Below, piece by piece: positions 46,903-57,560 of a stretch of DNA of 64,000 nucleotides (position 1 is its first letter; each line of letters opens with the position of its first letter). The notes beneath the pieces are model-generated. The model was given only the letters and a program-made list of their open reading frames with translations, was not told the DNA's origin and made no database searches. The stretch comes from Arcuatula senhousia (taxonomy: Eukaryota > Mollusca > Bivalvia > Mytilida > Mytilidae): positions 1 to 64,000 of the forward strand of contig CAXARO010001039.1 in the NCBI GenBank assembly GCA_963971305.1. Direction: 5' to 3'. The position numbers and the translations under genes were made by a program.

Positions 46903-48350
46903 CTAGATATTTGATAAAATATTTCTAATAGGAATATCAATGAATTTCGATCCAGTATGATTGAGCATGAGATTAAGATTTTCCTTTAATTCTCTTTTAT
47001 AGGCATTGATGAGGTAGTTGGCATTTACAGCTAAATTTTCGTATTTTATTTTATTTCTCGCTTTCCATACGACCCATTTAAGAATTGCGATAAAAATATC
47101 TCCTATGTGATTTTGAATATTTTCCTTATTATAGAATCCAATCAATACATTTTGCTCTTCAAGAATAATATTTGACATGATATGGATTTTAGCAATAACG
47201 TTTTGTGCATATTGTACAATAGGATACACTTGTTTACAATTATAGAACAAATGTTTTTGTGTTTCAAAGTGATTCTTGCATAAATGACACAATCCACCAG
47301 TGTTAGAAATGCCTATTTGTTTTAATCGAAATTCAGTGTACACAATATTATGTACGGATTTATAATGAAATTCTGATATTTTATTTTTAATTCCGAGTTT
47401 AAATATATTTCCCCAGATCTTTTTCCATATTATTTCTTGTTCGTAGTCTCTCTCCCATTTATCTTCACATTTAGGTTTTGTTTTATCGTTTAGCACTTCT
47501 TGTATGTCTTTACATTTGATGTCATTCGTGGGGATACGCTTGCCCGAGCGCGATAAAATATAGAGATCTTCAAGCCGAATGCTCGACATTTGAATATCAT
47601 CTACATTTGGAATATTGCCCCTAAGTTTTTGAATATAATCTTTTGGTATTGCAGCTTTTATTTGCGAAAACTCAGAGATACAATTTCTTTTATCATTTAG
47701 TAAAGCATACATTTCGTTGCATAGTTTAAAGTCTTTCATTTCGCTATTCCAAACATCTCGTATTTTTGTAAGTCCGCTTGATAGAAAGGAGCGAAAAAGG
47801 AGAGATTTACGCTGAAATTTAATATTTTCGTTACAAAATATGTACGTATCCAAAATTTCTACATCATTCTGGGGTACAAATTTTGATCTGAGTTCCGATA
47901 ATGCTTTTAAGGCTGTTTGATAATAACCAGGGAGGTTATTTATGTTAAGCATATTTAAGTCCGAACATTTACATAGGAAATAGTTTTGACCAGTTATTTG
48001 GTCATATTGTTTGAGCCACATTTTACCTAAAACATTCCACGTTTCGGTTTCAGAGTGTATGATTTTATAAAATGATTTTATTTGTCTACTTTTAATAAAT
48101 GAATAAATATTTATCATTTGGAATCCGCCTTCATCGTAGTTAAGGCAGCAAACGTTTCTTCCGATTTGAGGGATCTTGTTGTCCCATATAAAATCCCATA
48201 CAAGTTTGTTTATTTCTTTTAGATATTTGTCAGGAATACCTCGCATGTTTATCTCATAACCTATCGTAGATAGTATGAAACTTTTAACGATTAAGGTCTT
48301 CCCAACAAACGTCAAATTTCTTGTCTTCCAGACTTGAAGACACGATCATG
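46903..48350 (-). pseudogene. LINE ORF2 C-terminal region with zf-RVT, 5'-truncated
   Basis: The minus-strand frame is open for about 470 codons and begins with no ATG (a TTG); reading upstream gives SCLQVWKTRNLTFVGK and then a stop, so the protein once continued. WKTRNLTFVGKTLIVKSFIL and FIWDNKIPQIGR are the thumb/connection region after the RT domain of non-LTR retrotransposons. Near the C-terminus, CHLCKNHFETQKHLFYNC (C-x2-C-x7-H-x4-C) is a zf-RVT zinc-binding motif. Endonuclease and RT catalytic domains are missing; at about 48350 the sequence switches to an unrelated repeat. It is therefore a truncated copy, but with no internal stop it is young or recently inserted compared with the PLE relics. 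The clade cannot be set without the RT domain. Confidence 0.8.
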
Positions 48351-48384
48351 TTTATTTTTCATGGGTTTACATCAATTATTAGTT

Positions 48385-49720
48385 TGGAACAAAAGTGCCA
48401 AACGTTGATACATGTAGTAATATAAATTAAAGAAACTAATAACCAAAGACCTTTTAAGAAGCGACCATTTAAATTGAGGGTGACGGAGGGAGCATAATTT
48501 ATTCCTAAAAAATATTCTGAAGCTGAATTGTGATGAAAAATAAACTATGGCACAAGAGGCGAGGAAAAATGAAGAGCGAGTTCTTCCGCATAATAAATTA
48601 TAATAATGAAAAAGCATATTTTGGCCTGTCGCCTTTAGGAAAAAAAATTAAAATCTTATCAGATCAAAAAACGAAGGCCTCACCCCATCAAGGTCAAAGG
48701 TTGGCTGGCCCCTTACAAAATACAAATACCAAATCAGGTAATTTGATTTTGCTGCATCTGCATATTTCAAGGAGTAACCTCTTATTAGCAGTATTTGAAT
48801 TAAAACATTTGAAGATCAAAAACCAAAAATATTGAACGAATAGTACTCAAAACCTAAAAAGTTCGAACAGGAATGCCGAATCCAGCACCGAGGATATCGA
48901 CCATGTGTAGTACAAGGAAACAACGTGGTGTTTTAAACAATTGGAAGAAGCAAATAGTCACCAAAAGGGCCTTCGAGTGTCAAAAGTCCGAAAGGGCAAC
49001 GACAAAAAAGTAAATACGAGTAAGAATAGCACGAGGAACAAAGTTTTATTTATTAAGAAGTTGACAATTACTTTAATATAGTGATATAACATTTTAAATA
49101 TAGTGATATAACATTTTAATGTAAACTATAGCACTGAAAATCCTGAGTCAATAGATTACTGTTTACATTTCCAAAAAGATTAAATATTTTACAATCTTAT
49201 TGTGATATCATGAAATGAAGTTCATTAAAACTAGTATCTACATAATAATTAAACATGTTTAAATCATAGAACACTATGAAAAGATAACTTACAGACAGAG
49301 AGGTTGCTGCTATTATACAATAAATCGGTCTTAAGTGCTGAACTTTCATGTAATAAGGGAGCGATCACTTGATTTGTATAGGGAGGATTTGATATTTTGT
49401 TCATCCTGACTATTTTATTTTCTGAACATTTGCAGCCTGGATTTTTGTTCAGTCAAAAACAATATCTTGCCCTCTTAATTCGAAGCACTATCATGTATTT
49501 TTATTTCTTGATTTTTTTTAATTTTGCCTTTTTATTTCAAATTCCAAAACCATCCCCCAATAAAAATCAAATCGTAGTTCCTTAATATGAATACGCATGC
49601 GATAATAAAAACATCTGCCTTCGCTTTGTTTTCGTATTACAATCATTAAAATATAAGTTTTATTTTTAATTATCCATATTTACCTTTGCAGCAAAATGTC
49701 CGATTAAAAAGACTGCGCAT
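48385..49720. repeat. Left copy of a 1.3-kb direct duplication
   Basis: Collinear with 54680-56030: shared phrases include TATAAATTAAAGAAACTAATA, GAAGATCAAAAACCAAAA, CATGTGTAGTACAAGGAAAC, GTCCGAAAGGGCAACGACAA, GACAGAGAGGTTGCTG, CTGCCTTCGCTTTGTTTTCG and CCTTTGCAGCAAAATGTCCG. Divergence is substantial, with many indels. It contains the dispersed 200-bp repeat (48725-48935, -) and a PLE-B tail (48935-49050, -). Short frames inside are not conserved between copies. Confidence 0.75.
49073..49122. repeat. 26-bp tandem duplication
   Basis: AATATAGTGATATAACATTTT occurs twice in direct succession; the right copy of the large duplication has it only once. Confidence 0.85.
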
Positions 49721-49886
49721 ATTCCATCAAAAAGTTTAAAGAGACAAAAATTCAATTGAAAAAAAAAAGTCAATTGAAGCTCCTGCATACATATTTTTGT
49801 GTTTTGTTTGTTTTCATAATAATAATATCTGAATATGTTGTTAATGGTATCCAAGCTTTTACCTATCCATTTAAATTTCAAAGTTA

Positions 49887-50118
49887 TCTTCATCCTAAGG
49901 TTTTTCCTACCCCCGAAATAGGTTGATCATCTTGGTTATGATTTCATTACCCAGTTCGGTATTTTTTGTATTATGTTCTATGCTCTTCATAATCATATAG
50001 TGTTTGGCTTTTTCAATATTTTTGGTAGAGCGTCTCTGTTGAGTTTTAGTAGACAAAACGCGCGTCAGGCGTAGCAACATTTATTGCCTGAAACTTTGTT
50101 GTCATTTTGATTTCATGA
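49887..50118 (+). mobile_element. Partial retrozyme monomer
   Basis: From CTAAGGTTTTTCCTACCCCC through GTTCTATGCTCTTCATAATC and the ribozyme to GAAACTTTGTTGTCATTTTG. The CTGCTGGT half of the unit is missing. Confidence 0.7.
50030..50073 (+). ncRNA. Hammerhead ribozyme, dead
   Basis: The core reads CTGTTGA (A6 changed) and AAAA for GAAA. Stem III CGCGCG, GUC and most of stem I remain. Confidence 0.65.
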
Positions 50119-50204
50119 ATGTGGGAAAGGCAATACCCATGTAACGGTCTGCACCGACATTCTAAAAATATCATGAATTCTATTTATATAACAGTTAATT
50201 TACA

Positions 50205-50783
50205 ATAAAAGAGACGATTATTAATTATCCTAACCTGAAAAGTAACATACCAAAGTCACCTGCATACGGTGTCTATATTTCACAACTAATTCGATATGCC
50301 AGGGCTTGTTCACATTTTTCATATTTTTTTTATCCGACACCGCTTTCTCCGTAACCGACTATTAATAGACCACGGTTATAAGAAAATACGTCTCATACGA
50401 TCTCTAAAAAAATCTTTCTATGTATCAGTCACTGGTAGAAAAATTCGATATCATGTTAGACGAAATTGTTAGTTCTTGCTTTGATTAGTGTTTGGCTTAT
50501 TGATGTACTGAGATGATCACCTTAGCATCCCTAATATGTCATCACTAACCTGTTGTGTTTTGTGTAACTAACGGACCCAAAGATCGCAATTAAAGAGGGA
50601 GGTTTGGCGCACCTTAAAACCTGGTTCAACTTACCATTTCTTTTAAAATGGCTGTACAAAGTCAGGACCATTGCGATCTTCAATTTCCTGGTATATATTC
50701 TTTGTTTTGTCTCGTCTTATGGACATTTGAGATTGATTCTCCAAGTTCGGTAGTAATTTTGTTATTACCTTTATTTCCTGAAA
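50205..50783 (+). mobile_element. PLE subfamily A 3' end
   Basis: RT end (SPAYGVYISQLIRYARAC near 50250-50310, then out of frame) is followed by the tail, the hairpin at 50582-50678 and the terminus GTTATTACCTTTATTTC. 5'-truncated. Confidence 0.7.
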
Positions 50784-50869
50784 TGAAATTCCTGATTTAA
50801 ACTTAATACTTTGATACTAAAAATGTTTCATTTTTCGATAAACACGTGCATCATATTATTTATAATTTT

Positions 50870-51560
50870 TGTCTCTTTAAACCTCACGTTCCGTTAAACT
50901 GTATTGATGATGTCCTTTTATCAAACAATTCTCGATTTGGTGACTTTCTCCATCTCATATATCCCCAGAAGCTTGAGATAAACATGATAAAGGACAAAAA
51001 CGGGTTCTAGGAAGTTTGCTTCATATTTAGATCTACATCGTCTCGAAATTGACTCTCAAGGAAGACTTTCAACAAAGCTTTATGACAAACGTGATGACTT
51101 CAACTTTAAATCGTCAACTTCCCCTTTTCGTGTAGCAACATTCCGTCGGCTCCTGCTTATCGGGTCTTCATATCACAATTGATTCGTTACTCTAGAGCTT
51201 GTGGGAATTACATCAATTTCCTTGGCAGAGCTTCACGTTTGACACAAAAATTGCTGACATAGGGTTATATTGCTCCACGGTTGCTGTCTTCACTGAAGAA
51301 TTTTGCGGTAGACACCGTGCACTCGTAGACAAATATGGGATTTCGATCTCTTAAATGAGTGCAGATGTTGGTTTGTCGTAGAAATGTGTTTTGTCTTCCT
51401 TTACCGGATTTGACACACTGAATTGGAAATAGGCAACACGACGGGTGTGCTTTAGCAGGCAGGAACCGCTTATTCTTCCGGAGCACCTGAGTTCGCTCTT
51501 GTTACGACTTGGATTCGCGTAGTTGATTTCCGTTCGCTTAGGATGAAACGTATAGTCTAT
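50870..51560 (+). pseudogene. PLE subfamily B C-terminal RT pseudogene
   Basis: Read in pieces: CIDDVLLSNNSRFGDFLHLIY (near 50905-50965, motif C), LDLHRLEIDSQGRLSTKLYD (near 51035-51090), KRDDFNF, LIRYSRACGNYINFLGRA (near 51183-51230), YIAPRLLSSLKNF (near 51267) and ISQMSAD-type end near 51350. Stops and frameshifts throughout. The tail with CTTCCGGAGCACCTGAGTTC follows at 51475. Confidence 0.7.
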
Positions 51561-52774
51561 TTGAATTCTATAAGCCAACAAAAAATCCTTTTAATTATTT
51601 CGTTTTTTGAAAAAAAAAATTTATATTTGAAACAAAAATAAACTTTTTAATATCATACGAACTTTGACAACAAGAAACAAGATTTTATCTTCTCAAACAT
51701 AAAAGTTTTCCTTAAAGTCTAATGGTAAATAATTTACTTGTCTCATTAAAATATAGAAATGTGTGTTTATTTGATGGAATAGCCAGATAATTGGTCTACC
51801 TGAACATAATTGAATGGATCAACAATAGGAGATTAAATGACCAACTAGCTTAACACTGGACTTATAAAGATTATTCAAGCAAATGCTTTTCCTGATCAAC
51901 GTGGTGTTGTACTCCCATGGATTTTTGTGAATTTTTGTTCCATTTTTACATTAATGTCTATGAAAAATATTTTTATAGTTCGTATGCCATAAAAAAAGTG
52001 ATGAAAAAAACTATTTTGCAGGATAGAATTGTACAAGCCATTTTTCGTTGATTTATAGAACTCAAATGGATTACTATGATTGTTGTACTTTTTGTGGACT
52101 TATCTTTATTTGACTGACTATGAAAATAAAATTTTTTGGGTACTATTAAATGAAAATAATCAATAGAATATTATGACAGTAAGCGATTTTACGATAGCAC
52201 GATTACCAGATATTACCAGATATTCCAGTATGAGTGGTTGAATGGTTAAGTGCAAAATACCTATCTTTATATAGTGGGAATTTAATTATGTTTTAAAAAT
52301 GCGAAAATGTACGTTCTATGATTTTAAGCTAAACCAAGTTTTGATAATTTGAAAAACAGATTACATAAATAAATTGCTTTAATTACTTTAAAACTCGAGT
52401 TTGTGTTGCCGATTGTAGATTTGTTTAATGTATTTATCTTTATGTCATCTATTACTTCGTGTTTGTCCTTATGTACAAAAAACTTAGAGTTGTGACCATT
52501 TTTTAGTTTGATGGTTATGTCTTTGTCTTATCGGACTTGACGGTCGAATGCCATATTGGTACAATTTTGCTTATTTTACTGACAAATTTATGGCTTTGTT
52601 GTTTTTTCTTAAACACAAAGAAAATGTTGATACATGATTGATTCAATAAAATAGTATGAATAAAACTTTTTTTTTAGTTCGTGCCCTCCTATCCTTTCTT
52701 TTTCTTTCTTCTTTTCTTTGACTAACAGTCTATAAACTTTGTAAATACAATAATCATTCTGTCTGTTCATAATC
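51561..52774. other. Intergenic and TRIM-like 3' flank
   Basis: No gene seen. Minus-strand ATTAAA signals (plus TTTAAT) lie at about 52379 and 52413, some 360-400 bases after the TRIM-like stop, and could end its mRNA. Confidence 0.4.
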
Positions 52775-54415
52775 TCATAAAAGGTCAAAAACATAGACTT
52801 TGCATTTTCTGTTTGTCACAAGGAGTTGTTTCTTGTCACGATCAACGAATAACCCCATCGGACTTTTAACAACATGATTGGTAATTAAGACTCTTCCTTT
52901 TTGTCCGTCATCAGACAGAACTAAAACATGGTGAAATATATAACAAATGACGTATACGTTTCCGTTGCAGTCCACTGAAACTCCCCAAGGCCCTCTGAGG
53001 ATAGACCAGTTCTTGAACTTCCAAACTACCTCTCCGGTCAGTTTAATGCAATTTACAGACGCGTCATCGTAGAACGTGAAATACAATTTTTCTTTGAAAA
53101 TAGCTACTGACATACCATTTAACTCACTGGTATTTGGTATTTCTGATACTACGTAACTATCAAGATCAACAAGTCTTATTTCAGCACATGCCCCAATCAC
53201 AATGTTCGAATTATTGTATACAACTCCATCAACCATTCCCATCACTTTTATTGATTCAAGAATTGTTCTTCTCTGAACATCAACAAAAACGATATGTTCA
53301 GCACACCCAACAGCAACTCTACAATCTGTAATATAGGTCAGGTCGTTTGGAAACCGGTATGGTAGAAGAGATATATCACCAATACATTTTCCCTTGGTAG
53401 ATATGAGAACAACATTATCATTCCCATAGTCTGTGATGGCGATCTGACCATTTGGAAGAATGATACAGCCCAGAAAGAGATCGCCACTAGTTTTTATTAC
53501 CCTTGATTTCTTCACAAATATGTCTGATATAGACTTCGATGTCCTTTCTCTTATATTTTTTGAGGACCTAAGAAAAACATGCTGATTATCATTTTCAACG
53601 TAAATGGAGTCGAATTGTTCAATATTGTTTAATTTTGAGAGTTCAAGACCGCTTTTCAAAATAACTGTTGGCTTGTCCAGACTATTATTTTTGGTAAATT
53701 TGAGGATATTTCCTTCTATTACAGAAAGCTCATATGTTACTTCTTTGATACAAACGAATACCTGGAACTCAGAACCATTTTTTAACAAGGCCTCCAACTT
53801 TTTACCCAACCATTCTGTTGCAGATTTCTGTACTGTGATATCCTCAATATATTTGGACATTGTGGAAGTTAATTTTTGGCGTGTTTTCATAATTTCATTT
53901 TTCAAGGTTTCCTTTTTGTCTGGGTGCGTGTTTATGCTTTGTCTTGCCAGTTCAACCATGGCAACTAAAGAGTGGGTCTGGTCTTCGACATCCTTTCTGT
54001 TTCTTTCAAGTGTCTTTTCTATCACATTTGCATTGTATACGGCATCAGACAACCCTTGCTGAACCTTTCGGACGGTTTCAGACTCTTTTATTCCTTTCGT
54101 CATTTGTGAAATGGGGACTAATAGTCTACAATGGGGATGTTTCTTCCTACACTGCTTGCAAAGAAGGCTTTGGTGAAAAGAGCAAAACAGTTTAAGCTGT
54201 TTTTTATGGATTCGACATTTATTGTCAGGGAGAGGAAACGACTCGGAAATAGGTAGGTTACTTTCGATCGAAACCATTAGATGGTTTTGAATTGCTTTAC
54301 CACAGGACCGTAATATTTTAAAACATTGACAAACAGTCTGGTCACATTCGGAACAGCAATGGTTTGATGTTTTGTTTGTATCACAGGAAGAACAGATTTT
54401 ATTATTTTCTGCCAT
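52775..54415 (-). CDS. RING-less TRIM-like protein (B-boxes, coiled coil, beta-propeller)
   Basis: A 546-residue protein in one uninterrupted frame. The start has a strong context (GGCATGG). Residues 8-45 carry a Cys-rich B-box-like module (C8, C11, C21, C24, C29, H45). Residues 67-96 form a clear B-box zinc finger, C-x2-H-x7-C-x2-H-x4-C-x2-C-x3-H-x2-C. Residues about 108-235 are a long helical coiled coil. From about 290 to the end lie repeated propeller blades, with GCIILPNGQIAITDYGNDN, GVSVDCNGNVYVICY and GLFVDRDKKQLLVTNR as NHL/SMP30-like strands. There is no RING, so E3 ligase activity cannot be assumed. Such TRIM-like genes are greatly expanded in bivalves and some are linked to stress and immune responses; the ligand of the propeller is unknown. 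Copies of one repeat flank it at 48.4 and 54.7 kb, and a relic of a sister gene lies at 46.1 kb. Confidence 0.85.
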   Translation of the reverse strand: MAENNKICSSCDTNKTSNHCCSECDQTVCQCFKILRSCGKAIQNHLMVSIESNLPISESFPLPDNKCRIHKKQLKLFCSFHQSLLCKQCRKKHPHCRLLVPISQMTKGIKESETVRKVQQGLSDAVYNANVIEKTLERNRKDVEDQTHSLVAMVELARQSINTHPDKKETLKNEIMKTRQKLTSTMSKYIEDITVQKSATEWLGKKLEALLKNGSEFQVFVCIKEVTYELSVIEGNILKFTKNNSLDKPTVILKSGLELSKLNNIEQFDSIYVENDNQHVFLRSSKNIRERTSKSISDIFVKKSRVIKTSGDLFLGCIILPNGQIAITDYGNDNVVLISTKGKCIGDISLLPYRFPNDLTYITDCRVAVGCAEHIVFVDVQRRTILESIKVMGMVDGVVYNNSNIVIGACAEIRLVDLDSYVVSEIPNTSELNGMSVAIFKEKLYFTFYDDASVNCIKLTGEVVWKFKNWSILRGPWGVSVDCNGNVYVICYIFHHVLVLSDDGQKGRVLITNHVVKSPMGLFVDRDKKQLLVTNRKCKVYVFDLL

Positions 54416-54679
54416 GCCAAATATTTTGATCTGTAATTATAAATATGTCTTATTGAGTTTAAATGTAGTTTATAAGTGATCTTAAGTGTTAATGTATATT
54501 GGTCTCGGGTTTACATCAATGTTAAGTTTGGTTTTGAGAACTTTTCATTTAAAAACTTTTTTTTTATCTTCCAATGTTTTGATTCAAATACTGATGATGA
54601 AAGGTTACTCCTTGAAATGTCAATATACAGCACAACAGAATTAACCGTTTTATACCCGTTTTTTGAAGTTGTATTTTGG

Positions 54680-56030
54680 AACCAAAGTACCACACTTTGA
54701 GAGCAATATAAATTAACGAAACTAATCACCATAGACCTTAGGGGCCGACAATTAAATCGAGGTGGGCTAAATTATTTCCTTAACGAGACCCTGGAGCTGA
54801 TTTGTGATGAAAAAATATTCTGGCATAATCGGCTGAGAAAAAAATCTGAGTTATTCCATATAAATAATGCTTATAATGAAAAAATTGTCCTGCAGCCTAA
54901 AAACACACCATATTAAAAAACAAAGCCTCCCCCCTTCAGGTTCAAAGGTTGATTCCTTATAAAATACAAATACCAAACGGGTATAACAACGGGTAATTTA
55001 GTTATGGTGTATATGCATATTTCAAGGAGTAACCTCTCATCAGCAGCATTTGAATCAAAACACTGGAAGATCAAAAACCAAAAGTATTGAACGAAAAATA
55101 CTCAAAACCTAAAATATTCGAATAGGATAGCCAAATCCAGAAGCAAGGATATCGGCCATGTGTAGTACAAGGAAACAACCAGAGACAAGTTTATTGAAGG
55201 TATCTTAGGAGTAACTGTAAGGCATGTCTTTGTCCCATTTAAATTGTATTAAAAAGATATGATCATCCTATTTTAAGACACTTTTATTAAACAGGCCCCT
55301 GGTTTTTCAAATAATTGTAAGAAGCAAAGAGGCACCAATGGGGCATTCAAGTTTCTAAAGTCCGAAAGGGCAACGACAAAACCGGTAAGCATGAACAAGA
55401 ACAGCACGAGAAACAAAGTTGTATTTATTAAGAAGTTGAAAATCATTTCAATATAGTGATATAACATTTTTCAATCGTTTGAGCTGTACAAATACTAAGA
55501 TTGTCTCCAAACATGTTAAAACTGTCCTGATGACCCTTAAATCATAGAACATTATGAAAAGATAAGAAAAAGACAGAGAGGTTGCTGTTATACAATCAAA
55601 CGGTTGAAAAGTGTTGTAATTTCAAGTTTTAATGGAGCGACCATGATTTTTATTGGGAGTCTTTTGATATTTTGTTAATCCTGCCTTTTTAAATTCTGAA
55701 AAACTGCAGCCTGGATTTTGTTCAGTCAAATACAATATCTTGCCCTTTTAATTCACACACTATGGTATATTTTTTATTTCCTGATTTTTTTGGCATCCTG
55801 CCTTTTTATTTCAAATTTCACTAATCATCCCCCAATAAAAATTAAATGGTAATTCCTTAATATGAATACGCATGTTATAATGAAAAGATCTGCCTTCGCT
55901 TTGTTTTCGTATTACAACCATTTATATATAAGTTTCATTTTTAATACATCCATATTTACCTTTGCAGCAAAATGTCCGATTGAAAAGACAAGGAAGTTGG
56001 ACTACTGCGCATGCGCATATTCCGTGTAAA
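54680..56030. repeat. Right copy of the 1.3-kb direct duplication
   Basis: Partner of 48385-49720, about 6.3 kb away in the same orientation. It begins about 260 bases upstream of the TRIM-like start codon and so includes its probable promoter-proximal flank. It contains the 200-bp repeat (55000-55170, -) and a PLE-B tail (55290-55450, -). It differs from the left copy by an extra segment at about 55185-55290. Confidence 0.75.
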
Positions 56031-56136
56031 TTTGAAGTTAGTTCACCTTTATTGATGAAAGTGTTAATGTTTCACATGAGTACGTAGTCATTTATTTTTT
56101 ATTGCTGACAGGAGCGTTTAATGTCGTTACTAAGCC

Positions 56137-56174
56137 TATATAATGCGTTCTCATCTAATTTTTAAAATTCTCAT
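56137..56174 (+). repeat. Left 38-bp terminal inverted repeat
   Basis: Identical over all 38 positions to the reverse complement of the right end; outward of TATATA the flanks no longer match. Confidence 0.85.
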
Positions 56175-56470
56175 GCACATTTTTAAGCTTTTTTCGATCA
56201 ATTCTTGCCAAAATTGCTGAGCTGAGCAAAAAATCAAGACAAAAACACACTCTTTTGAATAAAATTGTAATTTTGTTTCCAGATGTACCTTTTTTGCCTA
56301 CTAAAAGTACGATGACTTAGCATTTGTTTGGACATTGAATGCAAATGTGATGTGTTTTAGTGGCTAAAAAAATATTGAGGACACGATATCTGTAAATAAA
56401 ACCCGTGTCAGCATTTTTCGTAATTTTCTATGCAGATTTGAAAGTAATAGTTAGATTTTTTTTATTTTCA

Positions 56471-56960
56471 AGTCCGTATGTTAGCATTCCGACCAGGTGT
56501 ATGCAGAATCATTTTAAATATGTTGAAACTTTGTTTTACATCTCCGTATGCTAGCATTCCAACCTGGTGTATACAGAATCTTTTCAAATTTGTTGAAATT
56601 TTGTTTCTCAGGTATGTATGAAAGCATTTCGACCTGATGTATTCAGAATCCTTTTAAATTTGTTGAAATTTGGTTTCTCAGGTCCATATGCCTGCATTCC
56701 AACCTGGTGTGTGCAGAATCCTTTTGATTATGTTGAAATTTGGTTTCCTAGGTCCGTATGCTAGCATTCAGACCTGGTTTATGCAGAATCCTTTTAAATA
56801 TGTTGAAATTTTGTTTCCTAGGTCTGTATGCTAGCATTCCGACCTGGTGTATGTAGAATCCTCTTAAAGACATTGAACTTTTGTTTGTCAGGTCCAAATC
56901 ACCTTGTGTATGCTGAATCACGCGAAAACAGTTTATGTCTGGTCTCTACATATGTAACAT
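56471..56960 (+). repeat. 70-bp tandem array, left
   Basis: Units start exactly every 70 bases at 56471, 56541, 56611, 56681, 56751, 56821 and 56891 (the last truncated). Typical unit: GGTCCGTATGCTAGCATTCC, GACCTGGTGTATGCAGAATC, then TTTTAAAT-TGTTGAAAT. Confidence 0.9.
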
Positions 56961-57367
56961 TCCAACATTGTACACACAGAAGTACATGTACGTGATATTG
57001 TTTTAGGCGTGTGCAAAATCATGAGAGAACTTGCATGTAGATAATTTTCAACATTTATATACTAGTATACAGTAAGGAACTCTAGATCTTAGAATGATAA
57101 GTGAATAGTTTACATATATACGGACCCAATTACTAGTATTTGACGTGGGACAGCAAAGTTTCAACATGCATAAGTAAGTCTGAACCACCTAGAGTAACCA
57201 ATGCCAGTGGTCCTTTTTTAAGATGAATGGATGTAGATGAGTTTGTTAGAACATAAAACAATATTCAATTTAAAGCAACGAGATAGCGTTTTTGGTACCC
57301 GAACCTAGCAATAAATTTTACTCTTTTTTTTACAATTTCACAAAAACTCTTACTTTAAATAGAGTAA

Positions 57368-57560
57368 AATAAAGAAAATACCAAAACTACCGAACTGGCA
57401 TGGGATATACAATCTCAAATGTCGAAGACGAAAAGACAATGCATGGCAAAGACACGACGGAGAAATTGAAGCTCGCAATGGTCCTGACATTTCAAAAGAA
57501 ATGGTATATTCACAAACTTTTATGGCTTTAAAACCTCCCTTATCTATTGGGATCGAAATT
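57368..57560 (-). repeat. PLE-A 3' tail with hairpin
   Basis: AAATAAAGAAAATACCAAAA, then ACTACCGAAC, and GCTCGCAATGG at 57471 paired with a decayed CTATTGGGATC at 57553. No RT remains. Confidence 0.6.

Noticed and set aside
53134..54195. Plus-strand frames at 53134, 53604 and 53944
   Set aside because: They are antisense shadows of the TRIM-like gene.
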